A DNA stretch of 24,389 nt from an uncultured Muribaculaceae bacterium (GCA_910579105.1 CAJTRT010000037.1:1-24389), one strand, 5' to 3'. Positions 6,821-14,902 are shown, counted from the stretch's first letter. The notes: generated by a model not told the origin, from the sequence alone. A program made the numbers and translations.

Positions 6821-8161
6821 ATGTTTGAAAACCTTAGCGAGAAACTCGAACGGAGTTTCAAACTCCTCAAAGGCCAAGGCAAGATTACCGAAATCAACGT
6901 TGCCGAAACCCTGAAAGACGTGCGTCGCGCGTTGCTCGACGCCGACGTTAACTACAAGGTCGCGAAGTCGTTCACCGACACGGTAAAGGCCAAGGCCCTC
7001 GGTCAGAACGTAATAAACGCCATCAAGCCTCAGGAGCTGATGGTAAAGATCGTCCACGACGAGCTGGCTCTGCTGATGGGCGGCGATACAGCGCAGCTCA
7101 ATCTGTCGGGCAATCCGGCGGTAATCCTCATGTCAGGTCTGCAAGGTTCCGGTAAGACCACGTTTTCCGGCAAGCTGGCGAAGAAACTCAAAAGCGAGAA
7201 GGGAAAGCGCCCTCTGCTTGTCGCGTGCGACGTCTACCGTCCGGCGGCTATCGAGCAGCTCAAAGTGCTCGCTTCCCAGATCGAAGTTCCCGTGTACAGC
7301 GAGGAGGGCAGCAAGAATCCGGTTGAAATAGCCCGTAACGCTATCGCCTACGCGAAGCAGAACCATTTCGACCTGGTGATAGTCGATACGGCCGGCCGTC
7401 TGGCAGTCGACGAGGAGATGATGCGCGAAATCGAGGCTATAAAGAATGCCATCAAGCCACAGGAAACCTTATTCGTCGTTGACTCGCTGACCGGCCAGGA
7501 CGCGGTGAACACCGCCAAGGAGTTCAACGACCGGCTGGACTTTGACGGCGTGGTGCTGACGAAGCTCGACGCGGATAACCGCGGCGGTGCCGCCCTCTCG
7601 ATCCGCACGGTAGTCACCAAGCCTATTAAGTTTGTCGGAACAGGCGAAAAGCTCGAGGCTGTCGATGTGTTCCATCCGTCCCGTATGGCCGACCGCATAC
7701 TCGGCATGGGCGACATAGTTTCCCTCGTGGAGAGGGCCCAGCAGCAGTTCGACGAGGAGGAGGCCAAGAAGCTCCAGCGCAAAATTGCCCGCAACGAGTT
7801 TAATTTCAACGACTTTATCTCCCAGATTCAGCAGATTAAGAAGATGGGCAACATAAAGGATCTCGCGGCTATGATACCCGGTGTCGGCAAGGCGATCAAG
7901 GATGTCGACATCGACGACAATGCGTTCAAGGGCATCGAGGCCATAATCAATTCAATGACAGCCAAGGAGCGTGAGAACCCGTCGCTGATCAACGGCAGCC
8001 GCCGCAAGCGCATAGCCGCCGGTTCGGGCACGACGCTTGTGGAGGTCAACAGGCTGCTTACGCAGTTCGAGCAGACGCGCAAGGCCATGAAGATGGCCAC
8101 GGCTATGAAGAACCCCATGAAACTTATGAACCAGATGCGCCAGATGCGGCGTCATCGCTAA
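6821..8161 (+). CDS. ffh: signal recognition particle protein Ffh (SRP54)
   Basis: Ffh binds signal sequences on nascent membrane and secreted proteins and brings the ribosome to FtsY at the membrane. The 446-residue protein has the N domain (1-90), the GTPase G domain with GLQGSGKTT (106-114), DVYRPAA (137-143), DTAGR (189-193) and TKLD (247-250), and a Met-rich M domain (about 300-446) that binds SRP RNA and signal peptides, ending in MRQMRRHR. I did not find the SRP RNA gene in the window. It sits between panD and folD. Confidence 0.98.
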   Translation: MFENLSEKLERSFKLLKGQGKITEINVAETLKDVRRALLDADVNYKVAKSFTDTVKAKALGQNVINAIKPQELMVKIVHDELALLMGGDTAQLNLSGNPAVILMSGLQGSGKTTFSGKLAKKLKSEKGKRPLLVACDVYRPAAIEQLKVLASQIEVPVYSEEGSKNPVEIARNAIAYAKQNHFDLVIVDTAGRLAVDEEMMREIEAIKNAIKPQETLFVVDSLTGQDAVNTAKEFNDRLDFDGVVLTKLDADNRGGAALSIRTVVTKPIKFVGTGEKLEAVDVFHPSRMADRILGMGDIVSLVERAQQQFDEEEAKKLQRKIARNEFNFNDFISQIQQIKKMGNIKDLAAMIPGVGKAIKDVDIDDNAFKGIEAIINSMTAKERENPSLINGSRRKRIAAGSGTTLVEVNRLLTQFEQTRKAMKMATAMKNPMKLMNQMRQMRRHR

Positions 8162-8193
8162 TAACCAGATAATAAATACCTGAAAAAATCAAT

Positions 8194-9084
8194 ATGGTCC
8201 TCATTGACGGAAAACAGACGGCGGCTGACATAAAGAAAGAAATCGCGGCCGAAGTGCGTGAGATAGTAGCCGGCGGAGGGAAACGCCCCCATCTTGCCGC
8301 CATACTGGTCGGCCATGACGGAGGTTCGGAAACCTATGTGGCCTCGAAGGTCAAGGCTTGCGAGGAGTGCGGTTTCAAGTCAACGCTGATACGTTACGAG
8401 GACGATATAACCGAGGAGACCCTGCTCGAGGCGGTCCGTCAACTGAATGACGACGAAGATGTCGATGGTTTCATTGTGCAGCTTCCGCTCCCGCACCACA
8501 TATCCGAGCAACGCGTGATCGAGACCATAGATCCGTCAAAGGATGTCGACGGATTCCATCCCGTGAATGTCGGCAAGATGTCTATCGGCCTTCCGTGTTT
8601 CAAAAGCGCCACCCCGGCCGGAATCATGACGCTTCTGGAGCGTTACAATGTGCCTACCAAGGGGGCGAACGTGGTTGTGCTGGGGCGTAGCAACATCGTT
8701 GGAAAGCCGGTGGCCGCACTCCTCATGCAGAAAGGCCCGGCAGGCGACGCCACGGTGACAGTGTGTCACCGCGAGACCCGCGGCCTGAAGGACCTATGCC
8801 GCGGCGCCGATATAATCATAGCCGCCATGGGTCGGCCCGGATTCGTAACAGAGGATATGGTTAAGGATGGCGCGGCAGTTATAGATGTGGGGACCACCCG
8901 CGTGCCAGACGCTACCCGGAAGAGCGGCTTCCGCCTCAGCGGGGATGTGGATTTCGATGCCGTGGCACCAAAATGTTCGTTCATTACCCCGGTTCCCGGC
9001 GGCGTGGGCCCCATGACCATCGTCTCACTGATGCGCAACACGTTGCAGGCTGCAAAGGAACGCGCCGCGTGCGGGAAATCCTAA
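8194..9084 (+). CDS. folD: bifunctional methylenetetrahydrofolate dehydrogenase / methenyltetrahydrofolate cyclohydrolase
   Basis: FolD interconverts 5,10-methylene-, 5,10-methenyl- and 10-formyl-tetrahydrofolate using NADP. The 296-residue protein carries the catalytic YVASK motif (Tyr48, Lys52), IVQLPLP, the DGFHPVNVGK segment, the dinucleotide-binding GRSNIVGKP loop and the C-terminal TPVPGGVGPMTI signature. A link to the oxalate locus further right, through formate or formyl groups, is possible but not shown by position. The gene starts 32 bases after ffh and ends 10 bases before the CapA-like gene. Confidence 0.97.
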   Translation: MVLIDGKQTAADIKKEIAAEVREIVAGGGKRPHLAAILVGHDGGSETYVASKVKACEECGFKSTLIRYEDDITEETLLEAVRQLNDDEDVDGFIVQLPLPHHISEQRVIETIDPSKDVDGFHPVNVGKMSIGLPCFKSATPAGIMTLLERYNVPTKGANVVVLGRSNIVGKPVAALLMQKGPAGDATVTVCHRETRGLKDLCRGADIIIAAMGRPGFVTEDMVKDGAAVIDVGTTRVPDATRKSGFRLSGDVDFDAVAPKCSFITPVPGGVGPMTIVSLMRNTLQAAKERAACGKS

Positions 9085-9094
9085 TCTCCGCGGT

Positions 9095-10150
9095 ATGGAC
9101 GGGCTGATAGGCGCGCTTGTAAGGCTGACATTGCTGTTGGCCTCCGGCCAGGAGGCCACGCTGCTTTTTGCCGGGGACGCCATGATGCACCAGGCCCAGA
9201 TTGATGCCGCGAGAACCGCGGCCGGAGGATATGACTATACGGCCTGTTTCGCCGAGGTAAAGTCTCTCATACAGGGGGCCGACTTCGCGGTCGTGAATCT
9301 TGAGACACCTGTCGCGGGGGGCGCTTATTCAGGCTATCCCTGCTTCAACGCGCCCGACAGTTATGCCGAAGCGCTCAGAGATGCCGGTTTCGACCTTTTC
9401 CTGACCGCCAACAACCATACGCTCGACCGCCGGGACAGGGGACTGAAACGCACGTTTTCGCTGCTCGATTCCCTCGCTGTGCCTCACCTCGGAACCTACC
9501 CTGATTCCCTGACGCGCGCCAAGGTCATACCTATGGTCAAGGACATCAAGGGTTTCAAGGTTGGATTCCTCAACTACACATACGGGACGAACGGTATATC
9601 CGTCACATCGGACGCCGTGGTCGATTATATCGACGAGGATCAGATCAAGGCCGATGTGGCCGCTACCAGGCATGCCGGGGCAGAGATTATCGCGGCATGC
9701 GTACACTGGGGGGAGGAATACACCCTCATACCGGTCGCGTCGGAACGACGATGGGCCGACCTGCTCACCGAACTGGGGGTGGACCTGATTATCGGCGGTC
9801 ATCCCCACGTGGTGCAACCGCTCGAAACCCGCGTGAACCCGCTGACAGGCCGTCGGTCCCTGTTGGTTTACTCCCTGGGCAATTTCATATCCAATATGAA
9901 GACAACCGATACCCGCGGGGGCATGCTGGCGACGGTTACTCTGAGCCGTGACTCCATCGGCAACGCGGTGGTGACCAATCCAGAGTACCGCTATGTGTTC
10001 ACGGTGCCTCCTTCCGGAGGTTCCGCGAATTTCCGGCTTTTCCCGTTGGAGTCTGTGCCCGAAGCATGGCGCCAGAGAGCCGCGGCGTTCGAGAACAATG
10101 CGGAACGGGTGCTTACAAAGCGCAACAAGGGTGTGAGGCGCGCCTACTGA
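9095..10150 (+). CDS. CapA/PgsA-like metallophosphatase family protein
   Basis: The 351-residue protein matches the PGA_cap (CapA) group of calcineurin-like metallophosphatases. Metal-site motifs are GDAMMH (27-32), NLE (68-70), NNHTLD (106-111), HWGEE (204-208) and GGHPHV (234-239), followed by YSLGNFI. Family founders belong to poly-gamma-glutamate capsule machinery, but most homologues in Bacteroidetes have no shown role, and no other poly-glutamate gene is nearby. The N-terminus has a short hydrophobic stretch (LIGALVRLTLLLASG), so export is possible. It starts 10 bases after folD and probably shares its transcript. A promoter lies just after its stop codon. Confidence 0.85.
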   Translation: MDGLIGALVRLTLLLASGQEATLLFAGDAMMHQAQIDAARTAAGGYDYTACFAEVKSLIQGADFAVVNLETPVAGGAYSGYPCFNAPDSYAEALRDAGFDLFLTANNHTLDRRDRGLKRTFSLLDSLAVPHLGTYPDSLTRAKVIPMVKDIKGFKVGFLNYTYGTNGISVTSDAVVDYIDEDQIKADVAATRHAGAEIIAACVHWGEEYTLIPVASERRWADLLTELGVDLIIGGHPHVVQPLETRVNPLTGRRSLLVYSLGNFISNMKTTDTRGGMLATVTLSRDSIGNAVVTNPEYRYVFTVPPSGGSANFRLFPLESVPEAWRQRAAAFENNAERVLTKRNKGVRRAY

Positions 10151-10182
10151 TTTGCTGGAATAATGTATTTTTTGTAATTTAG
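10151..10182 (+). promoter_or_regulatory. probable promoter of the four-gene headgroup operon
   Basis: TTTG (10151-10154) and TAATTTAG (10175-10182) lie exactly 20 bases apart in an A+T-rich gap, in the Bacteroidetes -33/-7 arrangement. Transcription would begin near 10188, about 20 bases before the next ATG. Confidence 0.5.
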
Positions 10183-10207
10183 CAGTTCAAACGCAAAGGA
10201 AAAAGCT

Positions 10208-10915
10208 ATGCACTACGCCATAATCGCAGCGGGCGAAGGCTCGCGTCTCGCGCAGGAGGGGGTCGACCTTCCGAAGCCGCTCGTGCGCCTCGACGGCAAG
10301 CCCATGATCAAACGGCTGATTGACTTGATGCTCTCTTGCGAGGCAGAGAGTCTCTCTGTGATAGTCAACGAGCAGATGACGGAAGTGCGCCGCTATCTCG
10401 AATCGCTGTCGCTGCCGGTGCCGTTCCGTCTGGTGGTCAAATCAACGCCGTCGTCGATGCACTCATTCTTCGAGGTCAGCCGGGAATTTCCGGCCGACGG
10501 CAAGTTCGTGCTCACGACAGTCGACACTATATTTCTCGAGAATGATTTCCGCAAGTATGTGGAGGCTTTCGCCGCAGACGATTCGGCGGACGGCTATATG
10601 GGAGTGACCGACTTCGTTGATGACGAGAAACCCCTGTATGTCGCCACTGACGACAATCTGCGGGTCACAGGCTTCCACGATTCGTTCCAGAAGGGTGTCA
10701 AATATATCTCCGGCGGTATCTACGGCCTTACTTCACCTGCTCTCGGAATCCTGGAGGATTGCATGGCAAAGGGAGTCAGCCGTATGCGCAACTACCAGAG
10801 GGCGCTTGTAGGCAACGGGCTTGACCTGCGGGCTTTCCCGTTCAGCAAGATAGTCGATGTAGACCACGCGGCTGACATAGAGACGGCCGAGGAGTTCATA
10901 CGCTCCGGCAAATGA
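10208..10915 (+). CDS. MobA/GlmU-like nucleotidyltransferase
   Basis: This 235-residue single-domain NTP transferase has the nucleotide loop AAGEGSR (7-13), PKPL (22-25) and an acidic metal site VDTIF (Asp106). Such enzymes join a phosphorylated sugar or alcohol to CTP, GTP or UTP, releasing pyrophosphate. Because a CDP-alcohol phosphotransferase follows two genes later, a cytidylyltransferase making a CDP-linked polar alcohol (inositol-, choline- or glycerol-phosphate type) is the best guess. It is the first gene of a tight operon; the next gene begins after 28 bases. The exact substrate cannot be read from sequence. Confidence 0.82.
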   Translation: MHYAIIAAGEGSRLAQEGVDLPKPLVRLDGKPMIKRLIDLMLSCEAESLSVIVNEQMTEVRRYLESLSLPVPFRLVVKSTPSSMHSFFEVSREFPADGKFVLTTVDTIFLENDFRKYVEAFAADDSADGYMGVTDFVDDEKPLYVATDDNLRVTGFHDSFQKGVKYISGGIYGLTSPALGILEDCMAKGVSRMRNYQRALVGNGLDLRAFPFSKIVDVDHAADIETAEEFIRSGK

Positions 10916-10943
10916 TATTCAAACAGAAAACCGAAAAGCATTT

Positions 10944-11807
10944 ATGGCTGAAATAAAGATAGCCGGCATAATGAGGGCCGGAGCCTATTCTCCGAACCAT
11001 ATCGGCAATGACGCCGCGATTTTCAATGCCGCGGCCGACGAGCTTCGCAAACGCGGATGCCTCGTAAACATATACTCAGAGGAAAAATTTCTTAACGACG
11101 GCATCAAGGAGGGCATTATTGTCAACATGTGCCGGGAAATGAAATCAATCCACAAATTGCAGGAGCTGGAAGATGCCGGGGCATTGGTCATCAACTCGGG
11201 CTACGGCATTGAGAACTGCACCCGCGAGCGGATGACCCGCATACTTCTCGGCTCGGGAATTCCCTACCCCAAGAGCCTTATCGTCGGCACGGATGAGAAC
11301 ATCCTCCAGGACCTTGTTGACGGAGGGTTCGACCGCTGCTGGATCAAGCGGGGCGATTTCCACGCCATGCATAAGGAGGATGTGAGTTATGTGCGCCACC
11401 CTGAGGAGGCCCAGGAGGTGCTTCAGGAATACTTCCTGCGCGGAATAAAGCGAGCGGTGATCAACATACATCTCGAAGGAGACCTTGTGAAATTCTACGG
11501 CGTTCAGGGCACGGATTATTTCTTCTGGTTCTATCCGTATGATGCCGGACATTCCAAGTACGGGCTCGAGGCGATAAACGGCAAATCGCGTGGAATCAAA
11601 TTCGACGAGGCTGAGCTGCGCCGCATATGCGAGGAAGCGTCGGAAGCGCTCGACGTCAAGATATACGGTGGCGACTGCATAATCGACCCAGACGGCTCGA
11701 TACGCATAATCGACTTCAACGACTGGCCCAGCTTCGCTCCCTGCCGGAAGGAAGCCGCCCCCCATATCGCGAAGTGCATATTCAACACAATCAAAAACAG
11801 GAAGTAA
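10944..11807 (+). CDS. ATP-grasp family enzyme, possibly an ITPK-like kinase
   Basis: The 287-residue protein appears to be an ATP-grasp enzyme. Visible elements are an N-terminal Rossmann-like part with a conserved-looking GIMRAGAYSPNHIGND, a hinge GSGIPYPKSLIV (103-114), an ATP-binding lysine in CWIKRGD (Lys135), a second one in HLEGDLVKFYGV (Lys183), and the metal site GGDCIIDPDG...IIDFNDWPSF (242-264; Asp257 and Asn259). The DxNxxP ending recalls inositol-phosphate kinases of the ITPK group, where the final motif is similar; amino-acid ligases are the alternative. It sits 28 bases after the nucleotidyltransferase and 6 before the CDP-alcohol phosphotransferase, so it probably prepares or modifies the same polar alcohol. 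Confidence 0.7.
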   Translation: MAEIKIAGIMRAGAYSPNHIGNDAAIFNAAADELRKRGCLVNIYSEEKFLNDGIKEGIIVNMCREMKSIHKLQELEDAGALVINSGYGIENCTRERMTRILLGSGIPYPKSLIVGTDENILQDLVDGGFDRCWIKRGDFHAMHKEDVSYVRHPEEAQEVLQEYFLRGIKRAVINIHLEGDLVKFYGVQGTDYFFWFYPYDAGHSKYGLEAINGKSRGIKFDEAELRRICEEASEALDVKIYGGDCIIDPDGSIRIIDFNDWPSFAPCRKEAAPHIAKCIFNTIKNRK

Positions 11808-11813
11808 AGGCTT

Positions 11814-12764
11814 ATGGCACAAACCGCGTCAGAGAATGTGAAGAAAGGCTACCGCGAGAGCCTGAAATCGATGGATACAGAGGAACATATCGACCTTGCG
11901 TTCTACCGTCCCATCGGTTATATGTGGGCTTGTCTCGCCAAGAAACTCGGGATCACTCCTAACGCCATCACGATCGCGTCGATTTTCATCGGAATCGCGG
12001 CCGGGGTGCTTTTCTATTACAGCAACCTGTGGCTCAACATATGCGGCATGTTGCTGCTCGTATGGGCCAACTCGTTTGATTCGGCCGACGGCCAGCTCGC
12101 GCGCATGACGGGGCAGTATTCCCGCATAGGCCGTATTCTCGACGGGTTGTCGGGCGACGTGTGGTTTGCCACGATTTATGTCGCGATCTGCCTGCGCGAA
12201 AACGCGACATCGCCATTTTTCGCGGCGCACCCGTGGCTGATATGGGTGATAGCCGTCGTCACAGGCATATGCCACGCCAAACAGGCCGCGGCCGCCGACT
12301 ATTACCGCCAGTTCCATCTCTATTTTCTCAAAGGTGAGGAGGGCAGCGAGCTCGACACGGCCAGCGACCTTAAAAAGAAACTGGCCGCTTTGAGCTGGAA
12401 GAAAGATTTCTGGAAGAAACTGACGCTGATGTTCTATACCAATTACACGGTAAACCAGGAATCCAACACCCGCTCCATGCAGGAGCTTCGCGGAGAACTG
12501 GCGCGCCGCTTCCCTGACGGACGGATTCCCCGCTCGTTCCGCGACGCTTTCAGGGCTAAGAGCCTGCCGCTTATGAAATATACCAACATCCTGTCGTTCA
12601 ACTGGCGCACAATCGCGCTGTTCGCGTCGCTTTTCCTGATGATGCCCTGGTTGTATTTCGCGTTCGAGCTGGTGGTGCTCAACATACTTCTCGTCTATAT
12701 GATCTGCCGGCACGAACACATCTGCCGCCAATTCACAAAAGAACTCAGAGATGGAAAATATTAA
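11814..12764 (+). CDS. CDP-alcohol phosphotransferase, integral membrane
   Basis: The 316-residue membrane protein carries most of the CDP-alcohol phosphotransferase signature: Asp89, Asp92-Gly93, Ala96-Arg97, Gly106 and Asp110. The fourth Asp, expected at 114, is Gly, with Asp115 next to it. The family moves a phospho-alcohol from a CDP carrier to an acceptor hydroxyl in the membrane. Hydrophobic helices lie around 46-67, 70-87, 115-127, 137-152 and 265-305. A hydrophilic insert (about 160-260) makes it longer than simple phospholipid synthases of about 200 residues. The nucleotidyltransferase upstream would make its CDP substrate. The next gene starts within its last 14 bases. Confidence 0.85.
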   Translation: MAQTASENVKKGYRESLKSMDTEEHIDLAFYRPIGYMWACLAKKLGITPNAITIASIFIGIAAGVLFYYSNLWLNICGMLLLVWANSFDSADGQLARMTGQYSRIGRILDGLSGDVWFATIYVAICLRENATSPFFAAHPWLIWVIAVVTGICHAKQAAAADYYRQFHLYFLKGEEGSELDTASDLKKKLAALSWKKDFWKKLTLMFYTNYTVNQESNTRSMQELRGELARRFPDGRIPRSFRDAFRAKSLPLMKYTNILSFNWRTIALFASLFLMMPWLYFAFELVVLNILLVYMICRHEHICRQFTKELRDGKY

Positions 12765-13470
12765 AGGCATAATCTTCGACTATGGCGGCACCATCGACAG
12801 CCGCGGAACCCATTGGAGCGAGATTCTCTGGGACGGCTACTGCCACGCCGGATTAGACGCTTCCATTACCAAGGAGCAATTCCGAGAGGCTTATGTCTAT
12901 GCCGAGCGCTATCTCGCGACCAATGTGGTGATTCTGCCGGAAGATGATTTCAGCGCGCTCCTGCTTAAAAAAGTCCGCGTAGAGATGGCTGATCTGGTGG
13001 CAAAGGGATTGGTTCCCGAAGAGGTCGCGGAGAGAACGGCTCCCGTCGTGGCCGATTATTGCTACGATCAGGCGCGGCGGTGTACAGCGGAGGCATCCGG
13101 CGTGCTGGAAGAACTCGCCGGGAAATACCCGATGGTGCTCGTCAGCAACTTTTACGGCAACATAGAGGCGGTGCTGGCGGATTTCGGGCTGAAAAAATAT
13201 TTCCCGACTATCATAGAAAGCGCTGTCGTGGGGGTTCGCAAACCCGATCCCGCAATTTTCAAAATGGGTGTTGACGCTCTCCGCCTCAAACCGGAAGAGG
13301 TGCTCGTTGTCGGCGATTCCTATAAAAAGGACATACTCCCGTCGCTCTCCCTGGGCTGCCGCGTGGCGTGGCTGAAAGGGAAAGGATGGACAGCCGACGA
13401 AGACGCCGTCACCCATCCATCCATAATATCGTCCCTGAAAGAGCTGCCGGGTATTTTGAAGAGCCGCTGA
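12751..13470 (+). CDS. HAD superfamily hydrolase
   Basis: The 239-residue protein is a HAD-fold hydrolase: motif I FDYGGTID (nucleophile Asp10), motif II VSNF, the conserved Lys in VRKPDP, and motif IV VVGDSYKKDI. An alpha-helical cap lies between motifs I and II. Motif I lacks the usual second Asp (Gly12 instead), as in YihX-type phosphatases. It overlaps the CDP-alcohol phosphotransferase gene by 14 bases and closes the operon, so dephosphorylation of a pathway intermediate or of a phospho-lipid product is a reasonable guess. It converges on bcp after 27 bases. Confidence 0.85.
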   Translation: MENIKGIIFDYGGTIDSRGTHWSEILWDGYCHAGLDASITKEQFREAYVYAERYLATNVVILPEDDFSALLLKKVRVEMADLVAKGLVPEEVAERTAPVVADYCYDQARRCTAEASGVLEELAGKYPMVLVSNFYGNIEAVLADFGLKKYFPTIIESAVVGVRKPDPAIFKMGVDALRLKPEEVLVVGDSYKKDILPSLSLGCRVAWLKGKGWTADEDAVTHPSIISSLKELPGILKSR

Positions 13471-13497
13471 GGATTGCCCGTAGTGTGTATCGACATA

Positions 13498-13959
13498 TTA
13501 TTTGCCGTCAAGCAGATCGAGAATCTGGCTGGCGGCATTTTTTGTGTTGACCTTGCCGATTATGTGGGTTATCACGTGGTCAGCGTCGGTGATGAACGTC
13601 GTGCGGACTATTCCCATATACTCCCGTCCCGCCATTTTTTTGAGCTGCCATACGCCGAACGCCTCGCAAACCTCCCCGGTCACATCGGTCAGCAGCGTGA
13701 ATGGCAGTTCGTGCTTCGCGGCGAAGCGCTTGTGGCTTTCAGGGGTGTCGCGGCTGATGCCGATCACGGCATAGCCCCGGCGACGCAGTTCGGCGTAGCC
13801 GTCGCGGATAGAGCACGCTTCCGCAGTGCATCCGGGGGTGTTGTCCTTGGGGTAGAAGTACACGATTAGCGGAGTGTGTGGATAGTCGCCGTTGGCGGTC
13901 ACCAGGCGCCCGTCAGCGTCAATGCCGAGTGTGTCGGGTATTATTTCTCCTATTTGCAT
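13498..13959 (-). CDS. bcp: thioredoxin-dependent thiol peroxidase (Bcp/PrxQ peroxiredoxin)
   Basis: The 153-residue protein reduces hydrogen peroxide and organic hydroperoxides with electrons from thioredoxin. It has the family sequence YPKDNTPGCTAEACSIRD with peroxidatic Cys44 and resolving Cys49 five residues later, as in E. coli Bcp. It begins at the ATG at 13959. A small membrane protein gene lies 52 bases upstream on the same strand and rlmH beyond it; whether they share a transcript is unclear. Confidence 0.94.
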   Translation of the reverse strand: MQIGEIIPDTLGIDADGRLVTANGDYPHTPLIVYFYPKDNTPGCTAEACSIRDGYAELRRRGYAVIGISRDTPESHKRFAAKHELPFTLLTDVTGEVCEAFGVWQLKKMAGREYMGIVRTTFITDADHVITHIIGKVNTKNAASQILDLLDGK

Positions 13960-14011
13960 TACAATTTTTTGTTAGTGGCACTAAAGCGGGAACCGCCCTG
14001 CGCCGGTGGGT

Positions 14012-14230
14012 TTATATCTGGTTGCTTGAAAATTCAAATATAAGGAATAGGACGAGGCTGGCGAGACAGAGCGACAGCCCGGTGTAACGGAGGCCGTTGC
14101 AAATTTTGCGACGCTGCGTGCGCACGCGGTTCCGCTTGTGCCTTAGCAGGCTTGTGTGGAGTCTTATAACTCGCGCGGCAATGAGGCAGGTCCAAGCCGC
14201 GACCATTATTCCAAGGGCAATCCAAATCAT
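14012..14230 (-). CDS. small two-helix membrane protein, function unknown
   Basis: The 72-residue protein has one hydrophobic segment at each end (about 1-20, MIWIALGIMVAAWTCLIAA, and about 48-68, GLRYTGLSLCLASLVLFLIF) joined by a strongly basic loop (about 21-47, RLHTSLLRHKRNRVRTQRRK). By the positive-inside rule the loop should face the cytoplasm. I do not recognise a family. It lies between rlmH and bcp on the same strand, 122 bases from rlmH. The coding call rests on its membrane-protein composition and a clean ATG. Confidence 0.5.
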   Translation of the reverse strand: MIWIALGIMVAAWTCLIAARVIRLHTSLLRHKRNRVRTQRRKICNGLRYTGLSLCLASLVLFLIFEFSSNQI

Positions 14231-14352
14231 AAGCGTTCAATCATTATCCTAAATATGACAACAAGATGTCGCGCCTGATGGTTCGGTCCTTTCAGGGATT
14301 CCCGCGCATATGCGGCCGAAATGTGCCGGTACGGGACACTGATTATCGGGGT

Positions 14353-14826
14353 TTAGTCGTGGTGGTATGGTTCTCCGCGCGAGATTGTCTGCGCGCGGTA
14401 AAGCTGCTCGACGAAGAACAGGCGCACGAGTTCGTGCGGGAAGGTCATTTTCGATAACGATAGCTTTTCGTCGGCCCTGGCGTATGCCTCGTCGGAGAAA
14501 CCGTATGGGCCGCCGACAGCGAAAACCAGCCGTTTCGCCACTGTGTGCGCCCTCCGTTCCAGCATCTCGGAAAATTGCCGCGAGGTCAGTTCCGACCCGC
14601 GTTCGTCGAGCAGCACCAGGCGGTCACCCGGTTTGATAGCGCCGAGTATGAGTTTTCCCTCGGCTTCTTTCTGCCTGGCTTCCGTCATTGACCGCGAGGC
14701 CCGCGCATCAGGCAGGATCTGTATGTCGAACGGGATATAGCGGTTGACGCGTCCCGCGTAGTCGTCTATTCCGGCCGCTATGCTTGCCGTGCTTGTCTTT
14801 CCTATGACAAGGAGCGTTATTTTCAT
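14353..14826 (-). CDS. rlmH: 23S rRNA (pseudouridine1915-N3)-methyltransferase
   Basis: RlmH methylates pseudouridine 1915 in helix 69 of 23S rRNA, using S-adenosylmethionine, on assembled ribosomes. The 157-residue protein is a minimal SPOUT methyltransferase of expected size: MKITLLVIGKT at the start, LLDERGSELTSRQFSEML in the middle, the SAM-knot FAVGGPYGFSDEAY and the C-terminal LSKMTFPHELVRLFFVEQLYRA signature. The frame is open far upstream, but the ATG at 14826 gives the standard start; the extension would run through the divergent promoter and into nadC. Transcription probably starts from TATCTTTG (14877-14870). Confidence 0.96.
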   Translation of the reverse strand: MKITLLVIGKTSTASIAAGIDDYAGRVNRYIPFDIQILPDARASRSMTEARQKEAEGKLILGAIKPGDRLVLLDERGSELTSRQFSEMLERRAHTVAKRLVFAVGGPYGFSDEAYARADEKLSLSKMTFPHELVRLFFVEQLYRAQTISRGEPYHHD

Positions 14827-14834
14827 TGTCTCCG

Positions 14835-14877
14835 GGTTGGGTTTTCGGTAGGGTTTTCCTATCTTCGCGCAAAGATA
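14835..14877. promoter_or_regulatory. back-to-back promoters of nadC (+) and rlmH (-)
   Basis: For nadC, GTTG (14835-14838) and TATCTTCG (14860-14867) lie 21 bases apart. On the other strand a perfect -7 box TATCTTTG (14877-14870) faces rlmH, without a clear -33 partner. The two -7 boxes form an imperfect palindrome, TATCTT-CGCGCA-AAGATA (14860-14877), so polymerase could hardly open both at once. Confidence 0.55.
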
Positions 14878-14902
14878 ATAAAAAACAGAAACATATCTGA
14901 AT

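Noticed and set aside
11829..12770. Minus-strand open frame of 313 codons opposite the CDP-alcohol phosphotransferase
   Set aside because: The plus strand encodes a clear membrane enzyme; the antisense product has no domain and matches G+C-rich shadow behaviour.
14266..14457. Short plus-strand frame between the small membrane protein gene and rlmH
   Set aside because: It overlaps the end of rlmH in antisense and has no recognisable feature.
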